A DNA stretch of 64,000 bases from Flavobacterium sp. MedPE-SWcel (GCA_001874325.1 MPCW01000001.1:62001-126000), one strand, 5' to 3'; positions 1 to 9,477 are shown, counted from the stretch's first letter. Numbers and translations are program-made. Notes: generated by a model not told the origin, from the letters alone.

Positions 1-275
1 ATACTTTTTATATTCTTGATGAGCCTACTACAGGGCTTCACTTTGAAGATATACGAGTGCTTATGGAAGTTATAAATAAACTTGTAGATAAAGGTAATAC
101 TGTGTTAATTATAGAACACAATATGGATGTTATAAAACTAGCCGATTATATAATAGATATAGGTTATGAAGGTGGTAAAGGTGGTGGTAAACTGGTTGCT
201 AAAGGTACACCTGAGGAAATTGTAAAAAACAAAAAAAGTTATACTGCACAGTTCCTCAAAAAAGAGCTATCTTAG
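1..275 (+). CDS. uvrA: UvrA excinuclease subunit A, C-terminal end (partial)
   Basis: Only the last ~91 residues are present; the reading frame is open from base 3 and the gene starts before the window. The visible part holds the end of the second ABC ATPase domain: Walker B with signature context ([11 protein letters not shown]), a switch histidine (IIEHNMDVI), then the glycine-rich GGKGGGK stretch and GTPEEI typical of the UvrA C terminus. UvrA is the damage-recognition ATPase of nucleotide excision repair, acting as a dimer with UvrB. The GTG/ATG codons near 57-63 are internal, not starts. The family call is secure; nothing can be said about the zinc modules or promoter. Confidence 0.93.
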   Translation, partial: TFYILDEPTTGLHFEDIRVLMEVINKLVDKGNTVLIIEHNMDVIKLADYIIDIGYEGGKGGGKLVAKGTPEEIVKNKKSYTAQFLKKELS

Positions 276-302
276 TGCGCTTTTTTAATTAAAAAATATA
301 CT

Positions 303-1019
303 ATGTCACAAGAAAATAAAGATCAAAATACAAACGAAAAATTACAACAAAAAAACTGGAGCGAAATAAGAAGTAATGACTCTTGGGCTATATTCAAAAT
401 CATGTCAGAGTTTGTAAATGGTTTCGAAAGCATGGCTCGCCTAGGCCCTAGTGTTTCTATATTTGGTTCTGCCCGAACAAAAACTGATGATAAATATTAC
501 CTACTAGCTGAAAAGATTGCTAAAAAAATAGCCGAAGCAGGCTATGGTGTTATTACTGGTGGTGGTCCTGGTATTATGGAAGCTGGTAACAAAGGTGCAT
601 ATAATGGTGGAGGCCCTTCTATTGGGCTTAATATTGAGCTACCTTTTGAACAGCATTTTAACCCATATATAGATGGTGACAAGAACCTAAATTTCGATTA
701 CTTTTTTGTTCGTAAAGTAATGTTCGTAAAGTATTCGCAAGGCTTTGTTGTTATGCCTGGTGGTTTTGGTACACTAGATGAATTATTTGAAGCAATTACA
801 CTTATACAAACTAAGAAAATCGAAAAATTCCCTATTATATTAGTAGGTCGCGAATTTTGGAGTGGATTAATGGAGTGGATAGAAAACACAATGATTAGCA
901 AATATCATAATGCAAGCCCTGATGATCTTAAATTAATAACAATTGTAGATACTGAAGATGAGGTTCTTGATGTTATAGATAACTTCTATAAAAAATACAA
1001 CCTTAGTCCTAACTTCTAA
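303..1019 (+). CDS. LOG-family nucleotide phosphoribohydrolase-like protein (TIGR00730)
   Basis: A 238-aa cytoplasmic Rossmann-fold protein. Two family motifs are visible: GGGPGIMEAG (residues 86-95) and PGGFGTLDE (152-160), preceded by the R-K pair at 137-138 that belongs to the active site of LOG enzymes. Characterised members remove ribose 5-phosphate from nucleoside monophosphates such as cytokinin ribotides, and some cleave purine or pyrimidine monophosphates. The N-terminal ~45 residues are charged and poorly ordered in appearance. It lies 27 bp after uvrA in the same direction and may be co-transcribed with it. The substrate cannot be read from the sequence; older 'lysine decarboxylase' names for this family are misleading. 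Confidence 0.88.
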   Translation: MSQENKDQNTNEKLQQKNWSEIRSNDSWAIFKIMSEFVNGFESMARLGPSVSIFGSARTKTDDKYYLLAEKIAKKIAEAGYGVITGGGPGIMEAGNKGAYNGGGPSIGLNIELPFEQHFNPYIDGDKNLNFDYFFVRKVMFVKYSQGFVVMPGGFGTLDELFEAITLIQTKKIEKFPIILVGREFWSGLMEWIENTMISKYHNASPDDLKLITIVDTEDEVLDVIDNFYKKYNLSPNF

Positions 1020-1028
1020 TAGTAAATA

Positions 1029-1058
1029 TGTTAAAGCTGCTTAACGGCAGCTTTAACA
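1029..1058 (+). terminator. Hairpin after the LOG gene
   Basis: A perfect 12-bp inverted repeat (TGTTAAAGCTGC and its complement) with a 6-base loop lies just after the stop codon. It is placed like a terminator but is followed by ATAATATAAAG rather than a T-run, so termination strength is uncertain. Confidence 0.55.
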
Positions 1059-1165
1059 TAATATAAAGCAACCAAAGTTGTAAAATTGTATCTATTTTAT
1101 ATACAATTAATAGAATAATTGTTTTACTTTCATCAAATTATTATCAAGCTATACTACATATAACA

Positions 1166-3994
1166 TTGAATTTATATACTAAGTTTTTATTTATCTTACT
1201 GATTTTTTCGGTTAGTTTACAAGCGCAACATCTCAACAAAATGTCTGTTGATGTAGACTATGAAAATAAAACACTTAAAGTAAGGCAAGAAATTACTTTT
1301 TATAACCAATCACAAGATACACTAAACAATATTATTCTTAACGATTGGAATAATGCCTACTCTGGCAAAGATACCCCTCTTGCTAAACGTTTTTCTGATG
1401 AGTTTATACGTTCCTTTCATTTAGCTAAAAAAGCTGAACGTGGTAATACAGATATCTCTATTATTATAGATCAGAATAATCGTGCACTAGACTGGAAAAG
1501 ACTAGAAAAGCAGCCTGATCTTGTTAGAGTACAACTAAAAAATCCTATCTATCCAAACCGTAAGTTTACTATTAAACTACGTTATGTTGTAAAAATACCA
1601 TCTGATAAATTCACTAAGTTTGGTTATAATGATGATAACAAAAGTTTTAATTTAAGAAACTGGTACCTTGCCCCTGCCCGACTTAACAGTGACGGATTTG
1701 CACTATATAGTAATGAAAATCTTGATGACATTGCAAATAGTATCAGTGATTATAAACTTAGCCTTACTGTACCAAATGACATAATTATTACCACAGATCT
1801 TAATGAACAAAATAAAGTAAACAAAGAAACTACTACTAATTATTCATTTACAGGTAAACAGCTTAATAATTTCAGCCTCTCTCTAGAAAAATCAAAAAAA
1901 TTTGAAGTATACCGAAATGCTGCAACCGAAGTAAGTATTAACTTAAAAGAAAACAAAGTTACCGATATACATAAAACATTACTAATAGATCATATTATCA
2001 CCTTTGTGGCAAATAAATTAGGTAATATCCCTAACAAAAAAGTAATGGTTACACAAGTAGATTACGATCGTAACCCTGTATATGGACTAAATCAGCTTCC
2101 TGCTTTCCTTAGACCTTTTTCTGATTCATTTCTTTTTGAAATGCAATTTTTAAAAACATATCTTAATGCTAACTTAAAAAGCACATTAAAACTCGATCCT
2201 CGTAAAAACGCTTGGATATATGACGCCATACAAATGCATATAATGATGCAATATGTAGATGAGTTTCATTCTGATAAAAAAATGATGGGGAAGTTATCCG
2301 ACTGGCGATTACTAAAAAACCATCATATTTTCGATCTTAGTTTTAATGATAAATACAATTATCTGTATTTGCTTATGGCTAGAAAAAACCTTGATCAGCC
2401 AATTGGAGCTTCTAAAGATGAATTGATAAAATTTAACGAACAAATTGCTGGTAAATATCGAGCAGGATTAAGTATTAAATATTTAGACAGTTATTTAAAC
2501 GACAATACCGTATCACAATCTATTAAAGAATTCTATCTATTAAACACTAAAAAGCGAACTAATAGAGATGATTTTGAGCAATTATTAAAAAGTAATACTG
2601 ATAAAGATATCAGTTGGTTTTTTAACACTATAGTTGATACTCGCGATATTATTGATTATAAATTTAAACGAGTTATCGTAAAAAATGATTCACTACAAAT
2701 AAGTATAAAAAACCGTACCGGAACTAATACTCCTATACCACTTTATGGTATTAAAAACGATACTGTTGTTTTTAAAAAATGGCTTAAAAATGTAAAAGTA
2801 GACACTACATTAACCATTGCATCTGGTGGAGCAGAACGACTTGCTCTTAATTATAATAATGAAGTACCTGAGTATAACTTAAGGAATAACTGGAAAAAAG
2901 TAGGTTCTTGGTTACCCAATCAAAAACCTTTCAAGTTCACTTTTCTGAAAGACATAGAAAATCCTAAATACAATCAGGTATTTTACGTACCTAGTTTTAT
3001 TTTTAACCTATATGATGGATTCTCACCTGGGTTGCGCCTTAACAACAAATCAATGCTACCAAAGCCTCTTGTTTTTAATATTAACCCTACTTATTCTTTA
3101 AAAAAAGGTACACTTATTGGTTCCTTCTCTGTAGTTTACAATAACTTTATAAGAGATCAGGAACTTTACCATGTCAAATACTCTATTCTTGGGTCTACTT
3201 TTCATTATGCCCCTGATGCTCGATATATAAAATTTGTACCTGCTGTACAGTTTCGCATACGTGAAGATGATTTTAGGCAAAACAAAAAACAATTCATTAC
3301 TCTTCGCCAAGTAATGGTCGAAAGAGAACAATCAAACTATGTAACAACTGATAAGCAAAACGAAAACTATTCTGTTTTTAATGCTCGATACAGTAAATAT
3401 GAATCTGAAATTACAAAGCACTATAATTTTGTAACCGATGTACAAGTAGCTAATTCTTTTGGGAAAGTATCTGGCGAGATACAATTTAGAAAACTATTTA
3501 ATGATAATAGACAGATAAATATTCGCTTTTTTGCAGGAGCTTTTATGTATCGTAGTACCAGTTCTGAGTTTTTCAGCTTTGGATTAGATCGCCCTACCGA
3601 TTATATGTTTGATTATAACTTATATGGACGATCAGAAGCAACAGGGCTGTTTAGTCAACAATATGTTATGGCAGAAGGTGGTTTTAAATCAATATTTAAA
3701 ACACGATATGCTAACCAATGGATGACTACAGTAAATGGTAGTTTTAATATCTGGAACTGGGTAGAGGTATACGGTGATGCTGGTATGTTTAAAAACCAGT
3801 ATCGAAAAACTAAGTTTGTGTACGATAGTGGTATACGACTAAATATGTTACCTGATTATTTTGAACTCTACTTCCCAGTATATTCTAGTAATGGTTTTGA
3901 ACTTAATGATAATAATTACGGGCAAAAAATACGTTTTGTAGTAACTATAAGACCTAAAACCTTAATAAGCCTTTTTACAAGAAAATGGTTCTAG
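1166..3994 (+). CDS. Secreted M1-aminopeptidase-like protein lacking the zinc motif, with C-terminal outer-membrane barrel
   Basis: A 942-aa protein starting at TTG. No ATG lies upstream, and this start is needed for the signal peptide (hydrophobic core to SLQAQ, residues ~5-21). The N-terminal part resembles the beta-saddle and thermolysin-like domains of M1 metallopeptidases. Where HEXXH is expected there is F324-E-M-Q-F328, and the usual WLNEG region reads WIYDA (350-354), so all or most zinc ligands are lost. Roughly the last 300 residues are alternating, aromatic-rich strands ending in W-F, as expected of an outer-membrane beta-barrel. A likely role is a surface or periplasmic binding/scaffold protein rather than an active peptidase. 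It stands alone between the LOG gene and the E1 gene. The M1 relationship is inferred from architecture and is moderately certain. Confidence 0.6.
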   Translation: MNLYTKFLFILLIFSVSLQAQHLNKMSVDVDYENKTLKVRQEITFYNQSQDTLNNIILNDWNNAYSGKDTPLAKRFSDEFIRSFHLAKKAERGNTDISIIIDQNNRALDWKRLEKQPDLVRVQLKNPIYPNRKFTIKLRYVVKIPSDKFTKFGYNDDNKSFNLRNWYLAPARLNSDGFALYSNENLDDIANSISDYKLSLTVPNDIIITTDLNEQNKVNKETTTNYSFTGKQLNNFSLSLEKSKKFEVYRNAATEVSINLKENKVTDIHKTLLIDHIITFVANKLGNIPNKKVMVTQVDYDRNPVYGLNQLPAFLRPFSDSFLFEMQFLKTYLNANLKSTLKLDPRKNAWIYDAIQMHIMMQYVDEFHSDKKMMGKLSDWRLLKNHHIFDLSFNDKYNYLYLLMARKNLDQPIGASKDELIKFNEQIAGKYRAGLSIKYLDSYLNDNTVSQSIKEFYLLNTKKRTNRDDFEQLLKSNTDKDISWFFNTIVDTRDIIDYKFKRVIVKNDSLQISIKNRTGTNTPIPLYGIKNDTVVFKKWLKNVKVDTTLTIASGGAERLALNYNNEVPEYNLRNNWKKVGSWLPNQKPFKFTFLKDIENPKYNQVFYVPSFIFNLYDGFSPGLRLNNKSMLPKPLVFNINPTYSLKKGTLIGSFSVVYNNFIRDQELYHVKYSILGSTFHYAPDARYIKFVPAVQFRIREDDFRQNKKQFITLRQVMVEREQSNYVTTDKQNENYSVFNARYSKYESEITKHYNFVTDVQVANSFGKVSGEIQFRKLFNDNRQINIRFFAGAFMYRSTSSEFFSFGLDRPTDYMFDYNLYGRSEATGLFSQQYVMAEGGFKSIFKTRYANQWMTTVNGSFNIWNWVEVYGDAGMFKNQYRKTKFVYDSGIRLNMLPDYFELYFPVYSSNGFELNDNNYGQKIRFVVTIRPKTLISLFTRKWF

Positions 3995-4182
3995 GGCAGA
4001 TTATTAAGTAAATCAGCCACGCAAAAGGTAGAATATCACAAATCGATCAAAAAATGTATTTTATATATTTTTTATCGCACTTCATTACATTTTATACATC
4101 AAAACACCCCTTTAGAGCTCCTTTTTTAATAAAAATGTAATTTTTTTTCATATCAACACTACTAAAATCTAATTCTTTTATT

Positions 4183-4190
4183 TAAATTTG
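4183..4190 (+). promoter_or_regulatory. -7 box of the E1 gene
   Basis: TAAATTTG matches the Bacteroidota -7 consensus TAnnTTTG, 22 bp before the ATG. No clear TTG -33 box at the right distance. Confidence 0.5.
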
Positions 4191-4212
4191 TAGACATACA
4201 ATCCATTTTTTT

Positions 4213-6618
4213 ATGACAGAGACAGAAACAAAAAAGGCACTTTCTTTTGAAGACTTTAAGACTGAAGTTATAAATGATTACCAACTTGCTATAACTAGTA
4301 GAGAATGTAGTCTTTTAGGACGTAAGGAAGTACTTACAGGGAAAGCTAAGTTCGGAATATTTGGTGATGGTAAAGAAGTACCACAGCTAGCTATGGCTAA
4401 GGCTTTTAAAAATGGTGATTTTAGATCAGGTTACTATCGCGATCAAACTTTTATGATGGCTATAGGGCAACTTAATATCCAACAGTTCTTTGCTGGCTTG
4501 TATGGTCATAGCGATTTAGAGCACGACCCTATGTCGGCAGGAAGACAAATGGGTGGACACTTTGCTACACATAGTCTTGATGAAAATGGAAACTGGAAAA
4601 ATTTAACTGCTCAAAAAAATTCGAGCGCCGATATATCTCCTACTGCTGGGCAAATGCCTCGTTTATTAGGATTAGCTCAGGCTTCTAAAATTTATAGAAA
4701 TGTTTCAGATGTATCTGATAAAACAAACTTTTCTATAAACGGTAATGAAATTGCTTGGGGTACTATAGGTAATGCAAGTACGTCTGAAGGTTTATTTTTT
4801 GAAACAATAAACGCAGCAGGTGTACTACAAGTACCAATGGTAATAAGTGTTTGGGATGATGAGTATGGTATCTCTGTACACGCACGTCACCAAACTACTA
4901 AAGAAAACATCTCTGAAATACTAAAAGGATTTCAGCGTGATGAAAACACTAAAGGTTACGAAATAATAAAAGTTAAAGGTTGGGATTACTCTGAATTAGT
5001 TGCAGCATATGAAAGAGCAGCTACTATTGCACGCGAAGAGCATGTGCCAGTACTTATTCATGTTAATGAACTAACGCAACCTCAAGGTCACTCTACTTCT
5101 GGATCACACGAACGTTATAAAAATGCTGATCGTCTTTCATGGGAGGGTGAGTATGACTGTATCGTTCAGATGAAAAAATGGATGCTTGAAAATAATATTG
5201 CTACAGCAGAAGAGCTTGAAGCAATAGACAAACAAGCTAAGAAAGATGTAATGGCTGCTAAAAAAGCGGCTTGGACAGCTTTTACAACCCCTGCAAAACA
5301 AGAACAAAAAGAATTAGTAGCAGTACTTAATTCTATTGCTGAAAAAAGTAGTAATCGAGTTTTTATAGAAAAGTATGCTAATGAAGTAGCCGCTATAAAA
5401 GAGCCTATCCGTAAAGAGCTACTAGTAACTGCTAGAAAAGTATTACGACTTGTAGTAAATGAAAATGGCAGAACTACAATTACACAATGGATTAAAGATT
5501 ATACTAATAAAATACAACCTAAATTTAGCTCTCATCTATTTTCAGAATCTGATAAAAATGTAGCTACAATAAACGAAGTACAACCAGAGTATAACGACAC
5601 AACAGAAGATGTTGATGGACGTGTTATAATGCGTGATAACTTTGATGCTATTTTCTCTAAACATCCAGAAACGATTGTATTTGGTGAAGACTGTGGTAAC
5701 ATTGGAGATGTTAACCAAGGGCTTGAAGGTATGCAAGAAAAGTATGGTGACTTTAGAGTTTGCGATGCTGGTATACGTGAAGCTACTATATTAGGACAAG
5801 GTATTGGTATGGCAATGCGTGGTCTTCGCCCTATTGCCGAGATACAATATCTTGATTACCTATTGTATGCTATACAAATTATGAGTGATGATCTTGCAAC
5901 ATTACAATACCGTACTGCTGGAAGACAAAAAGCACCACTTATTATTAGAACTAGAGGACACAGACTTGAAGGGATATGGCATTCAGGGTCACCAATGGGT
6001 ATGATAATTAATGCTCTTAGAGGTATACACGTACTAGTACCACGTAACATGACTAAAGCTGCCGGTTTTTATAACACTCTTTTAGAAACTGACGAGCCTG
6101 CTCTTGTAGTAGAATGTCTTAACGGATATCGTCTTAAAGAGAAAATGCCACTAAATATGGGTGAATTTAAAACACCTATAGGAGTTGTAGAAACTATTAA
6201 AGATGGTAATGATATTACATTAGTATCTTATGGTTCTACCCTACGACTTGTAGAACAAGCAGCAAAAGAGTTAATGGAAATTGGTATTGATGCTGAAATT
6301 ATAGATATACAATCGTTATTACCATTTGATGTTAGTCATGATATTGTAAAAAGTATCGCTAAAACAAATAGATTGTTAGTAATTGATGAAGACGTACCTG
6401 GTGGTGCTTCGGCATACATTATGCAACAAGTTTTAGATACTCAAAATGCTTATAGATATTTAGACAGTAAACCTGAAACACTTACTGCTAAAGCACACAG
6501 ACCTGCTTATGGTACTGATGGCGATTACTTCTCTAAACCTTCTATTGAAGATATTTATGAAAAAGTATATGCTATTATGCATGAAGCAAAACCAAACGAA
6601 TATCCTACACTATATTAA
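4213..6618 (+). CDS. 2-oxoacid (branched-chain type) dehydrogenase E1, fused alpha and beta subunits
   Basis: An 801-aa fusion of two chains that are separate in many bacteria. Residues ~1-400 form the E1 alpha half, with a thiamine-diphosphate region GNASTSEG (186-193) through DD (215-216). Residues ~470-801 form the beta half, beginning near RVIMRDNFDAIF and including FGEDCGN and a transketolase C-terminal domain. The enzyme decarboxylates 2-oxo acids and reductively acylates lipoyl-E2; the fused form in this phylum is usually assigned to branched-chain 2-oxo acids. The cofactor motif has GN where textbook E1s have GD, and DD where they have NN. No E2 gene is adjacent; the lpd (E3) at 30.6 kb could serve it. 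Substrate class is inferred. Confidence 0.88.
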   Translation: MTETETKKALSFEDFKTEVINDYQLAITSRECSLLGRKEVLTGKAKFGIFGDGKEVPQLAMAKAFKNGDFRSGYYRDQTFMMAIGQLNIQQFFAGLYGHSDLEHDPMSAGRQMGGHFATHSLDENGNWKNLTAQKNSSADISPTAGQMPRLLGLAQASKIYRNVSDVSDKTNFSINGNEIAWGTIGNASTSEGLFFETINAAGVLQVPMVISVWDDEYGISVHARHQTTKENISEILKGFQRDENTKGYEIIKVKGWDYSELVAAYERAATIAREEHVPVLIHVNELTQPQGHSTSGSHERYKNADRLSWEGEYDCIVQMKKWMLENNIATAEELEAIDKQAKKDVMAAKKAAWTAFTTPAKQEQKELVAVLNSIAEKSSNRVFIEKYANEVAAIKEPIRKELLVTARKVLRLVVNENGRTTITQWIKDYTNKIQPKFSSHLFSESDKNVATINEVQPEYNDTTEDVDGRVIMRDNFDAIFSKHPETIVFGEDCGNIGDVNQGLEGMQEKYGDFRVCDAGIREATILGQGIGMAMRGLRPIAEIQYLDYLLYAIQIMSDDLATLQYRTAGRQKAPLIIRTRGHRLEGIWHSGSPMGMIINALRGIHVLVPRNMTKAAGFYNTLLETDEPALVVECLNGYRLKEKMPLNMGEFKTPIGVVETIKDGNDITLVSYGSTLRLVEQAAKELMEIGIDAEIIDIQSLLPFDVSHDIVKSIAKTNRLLVIDEDVPGGASAYIMQQVLDTQNAYRYLDSKPETLTAKAHRPAYGTDGDYFSKPSIEDIYEKVYAIMHEAKPNEYPTLY

Positions 6619-6620
6619 TA

Positions 6621-6653
6621 AAAATAAAGCCCGCTTAAAGCGGGCTTTATTTT
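6621..6653. terminator. Bidirectional terminator between E1 and aldehyde dehydrogenase genes
   Basis: The GC stem GCCCGC/GCGGGC extends through AAAATAAA/TTTATTTT on either side. It has T-runs on both strands, serving the two convergent genes. Confidence 0.9.
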
Positions 6654-6673
6654 TATATAAGGCTAATTAAATA

Positions 6674-8035
6674 TTAACTAATATAAACTGTCTTTACATT
6701 TACAAATTCTTTAATACCATCCTCCGCAAGTTCCCTGCCATAACCCGATTTTTTAACCCCTCCGAATGGTAATGCAGGATGTGATTTTACCATTGAATTT
6801 ATAAACACTGCTCCCTCTTCAAAGAGATGTACTTTTTGCTTAATTGATTCTACATCTTTTGTAAATACCGATACCCCAAGACCAAACTCTGTATCATTAC
6901 TTAATACTATAGCTTCTTCTAGCGTAGTAAAAGGTATTATAGGCGCGACAGGTCCAAAAACCTCTTCTTTAAATACTGGCATATCTGTAGTAACATCAGT
7001 CAATATTGTTGGAGTATAAAAAGCTTCATTTCTTTTACCACCAGTTATTAGCTTTGCTCCCATTTCTATGGAGTCTGCAACCTGTTTCTCTATCTCTTCT
7101 GCTAAATCAATCCTTGCCAATGGCCCTATATCTGTACCTTTATCCATAGGATCACCAACTTTTAATACCTCTATCTCGGTTTTAAACTTATCTACAAACA
7201 CATCAAACATTGATTCGTGTACTAAAAATCGTTTTGCAGCAATACAGCTTTGTCCTGTATTTTGCATTCTTGCAGTAACAGCCGTAGCAACTGCTTTTTC
7301 AATATCTGCATCTTCTAAAACAATAAAAGCATTACTCCCACCAAGTTCTAACAATGACTTTTTAACCATTCCTGCTGCTTGTGTCGCTACAGCAACACCA
7401 GCTTTTTCACTTCCCGTTAGTGATACTGCTTTAACAAAAGGATTATCTATTACCTTAGCTACTTGTTCCCCAGAAATAAGAAGGTTTTTATATACTCCTT
7501 CAGGAAAACCAGCCTCAATAAACAACTCTTCTAACAATATTCCGCACCCCGCTACATTAGATGCATGCTTAACCATAACAGTATTTCCTGCAATAATTGC
7601 AGGAATTGCAAACCTAAACACTTGCCAATATGGAAAATTCCATGGCATAACACCTAGAACAACTCCAAGAGGTTCATAAGTCACATAACTCTCCTTTCCA
7701 TCCGTACTAATAGCCTTATTTGATAGGAAATTTAATGCATTATTTAAATAATATTCACATAATGAAATACACTTTTCAATTTCACTAATTGACTGTTTTA
7801 TAGGCTTCCCCATTTCTAAAACAGCATTTTTTGCAAGTTTTATCTTGTTTATTTCTAATTTATATGTTAACTTTACGATAAGTTTTAACCTATCCTCTAA
7901 ACTACGGTCATTCCATTTGTCAAGAATTATCTGACTATTATTAACATAATAAGCCGCTTGAAAATCAGTAATATACTGAAATTCAGATAAAAAAAATTGA
8001 TTAAATGGGTTTGTAATTGAAAACATTTTATACAT
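6674..8035 (-). CDS. NAD(P)-dependent aldehyde dehydrogenase, succinate-semialdehyde dehydrogenase type
   Basis: A 453-aa ALDH-superfamily enzyme that oxidises an aldehyde to the acid in the cytoplasm. Visible landmarks are PWNFP (131-135, oxyanion-hole Asn), the catalytic base in LELGG (Glu230), and the nucleophile in NTGQSC (Cys264). The C terminus FGGVKKSGYGRE is also typical. The length near 455 aa and the motif wording fit the compact Sad/YneI-like succinate-semialdehyde branch. Two starts are possible (ATG at 8035 or three codons later). It converges with the E1 gene and shares its terminator; on the other side it is divergent from the OmpA-like gene. Substrate assignment is tentative: agmatine/putrescine catabolism would give a fitting substrate, but aguA/aguB are 6 kb away. 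Confidence 0.85.
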   Translation of the reverse strand: MYKMFSITNPFNQFFLSEFQYITDFQAAYYVNNSQIILDKWNDRSLEDRLKLIVKLTYKLEINKIKLAKNAVLEMGKPIKQSISEIEKCISLCEYYLNNALNFLSNKAISTDGKESYVTYEPLGVVLGVMPWNFPYWQVFRFAIPAIIAGNTVMVKHASNVAGCGILLEELFIEAGFPEGVYKNLLISGEQVAKVIDNPFVKAVSLTGSEKAGVAVATQAAGMVKKSLLELGGSNAFIVLEDADIEKAVATAVTARMQNTGQSCIAAKRFLVHESMFDVFVDKFKTEIEVLKVGDPMDKGTDIGPLARIDLAEEIEKQVADSIEMGAKLITGGKRNEAFYTPTILTDVTTDMPVFKEEVFGPVAPIIPFTTLEEAIVLSNDTEFGLGVSVFTKDVESIKQKVHLFEEGAVFINSMVKSHPALPFGGVKKSGYGRELAEDGIKEFVNVKTVYIS

Positions 8036-8038
8036 TTG
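8011..8038 (+). promoter_or_regulatory. Distal promoter of the OmpA-like gene
   Basis: TTG (8011-8013), a 17-bp spacer and TACATTTG (8031-8038) make a full Bacteroidota -33/-7 promoter pointing toward the OmpA-like gene. It overlaps the first codons of the divergent aldehyde dehydrogenase gene. Confidence 0.5.
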
Positions 8039-8067
8039 TTGCGATTAACTCGTGAATATAACTTGTA

Positions 8068-8075
8068 CAAATTTA
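8068..8075 (-). promoter_or_regulatory. -7 box of the aldehyde dehydrogenase gene
   Basis: On the minus strand this reads TAAATTTG, about 33 bp before the start codon, lying between the two forward promoters of the divergent gene. Confidence 0.45.
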
Positions 8076-8088
8076 AAGATAAAATTAG

Positions 8089-8096
8089 TACATTTG
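8089..8096 (+). promoter_or_regulatory. Proximal -7 box of the OmpA-like gene
   Basis: TACATTTG lies 40 bp before the ATG, with a TTG at 8063-8065 (23-bp spacer, the long end of the accepted range). Together with the upstream copy it suggests two tandem promoters for an abundant porin. Confidence 0.6.
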
Positions 8097-8135
8097 CCCC
8101 GAAATTCAACGTACCGATAACATTAAACAATTATT

Positions 8136-9425
8136 ATGAAGAAAATTCTACTCCCCTTATTATTAATCTCTCTCGCATCTGCCGAAGTAAATGCACAAGA
8201 GGGTAATGGTTCTAACGACTTTAACAAATGGTCTATTGATATTAATGGTGGTGTAAACAAGGCTGCCAATCCTTTCACGGAAGGGTATCATATGAACGCC
8301 AATAACTTATTTCATGCTGATCTAGGATTTAGGTATATGTTCAATACCAAATTTGGTTTAAAAATACATGGTGGGTATGATGTGTTAAATGATGACGGAG
8401 ATAATCCTGATAGAGAATTTGAAACTACTGTTATGGGAGTAGGTATACAGGGGTATGCTAATCTTGGTCGTATAATGGAGTTTGAAACTTGGACAGATCG
8501 TATCGGGCTTTTAGGACATTTAGGTGTTGGAGTATCTCAAATGGAAAATGATTTATATGGTGATGCTGATCGTTTAGGTAATTTCATCATTGGTATGGGA
8601 GCGCAATATAGAATTACAGACAGAGTAGCACTTAACGCTGATTTCACAATGGTAAATAACTACTCTCAGCACAAAACGTGGGACGGTAGAGATTACGACA
8701 GAAAAGGACGTCAAGGATTTGATAGTACTCTATATAATGCAACTCTTGGTTTATCTATTTACCTAGGGAAACATGAAAAACATGCTGACTGGTATATTGA
8801 TGAAAAATCAGATGAGCTAGAAGACATTGAAGACAGACTTGGTGAAATGGAAACTATGATGAATGATACTGATAAAGATGGTATTCCTGATTACTTAGAT
8901 TCTGAGCCAAATACAATTACTGGTGTAGCTGTAGATAATAAAGGTAGATCTATCGATAAGAACAATAATAATGTTCCTGATGAGCTAGAATCTTATATTG
9001 AAAGTAAGAATGCTGAAATCAAAAGTGAAATTAAGAGTGGTGCTATTACTGTTAATGGTGGAAACACTAGTGGTGGTGGATACATCAAAGAGCTTATTAA
9101 CGGTGGATATGTAAATGTTTACTTTGACTTTAACCAAGACCAACCAAACAGACAATCTGTTAACGGTGTGAACTTCCTTATCAAGTACCTTACAGATAAC
9201 CCTAGCGCTACTGCTGACGTTATTGGATATGCTGATGAAGTTGGGGATAGTGAGTACAACAAAAACTTATCTAACAGAAGAGCTGAAAATGTTAAACAAA
9301 TATTAGTAGACTCTGGTATCGATGGTTCAAGACTTAATGTTATTGGAAACGGAGAAGATACTAATGCTAACAATTCTAAATATGGCCGTAAGGTTGTAAG
9401 AAGAGTAACATTTGTTCTTAAATAA
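8136..9425 (+). CDS. OmpA/OprF-like outer-membrane protein with TSP3 calcium repeat
   Basis: A 429-aa protein with a signal peptide (residues 1-20, ending VNAQ) and an eight-strand-type barrel region (~30-212). A linker follows with a calcium-binding thrombospondin-3-like stretch (DTDKDGIPD, 244-252, and DKNNNNVPDE, 274-283). The C terminus is an OmpA peptidoglycan-binding domain (~325-429) with NKNLSNRRAENV and the closing RRVTFVLK. It anchors the outer membrane to peptidoglycan and may act as a slow porin. Two promoter boxes upstream and a strong terminator downstream suggest a highly expressed single-gene unit, as usual for major OmpA proteins in this family. Confidence 0.9.
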   Translation: MKKILLPLLLISLASAEVNAQEGNGSNDFNKWSIDINGGVNKAANPFTEGYHMNANNLFHADLGFRYMFNTKFGLKIHGGYDVLNDDGDNPDREFETTVMGVGIQGYANLGRIMEFETWTDRIGLLGHLGVGVSQMENDLYGDADRLGNFIIGMGAQYRITDRVALNADFTMVNNYSQHKTWDGRDYDRKGRQGFDSTLYNATLGLSIYLGKHEKHADWYIDEKSDELEDIEDRLGEMETMMNDTDKDGIPDYLDSEPNTITGVAVDNKGRSIDKNNNNVPDELESYIESKNAEIKSEIKSGAITVNGGNTSGGGYIKELINGGYVNVYFDFNQDQPNRQSVNGVNFLIKYLTDNPSATADVIGYADEVGDSEYNKNLSNRRAENVKQILVDSGIDGSRLNVIGNGEDTNANNSKYGRKVVRRVTFVLK

Positions 9426-9446
9426 TACTAGAATAAAATAAAGTTT

Positions 9447-9477
9447 AAAACCTCTGTGAAAGCAGAGGTTTTTTTTT
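9447..9477 (+). terminator. Terminator of the OmpA-like gene
   Basis: CCTCTG/CAGAGG stem with 6-base loop, flanked by AAAA and followed by nine T residues. Confidence 0.92.

Noticed and set aside
7068..7679. 203-aa open frame on the plus strand
   Set aside because: It is antisense to the aldehyde dehydrogenase gene, whose motifs are complete; the frame has low-complexity Ser/Thr/Pro composition typical of a shadow frame.
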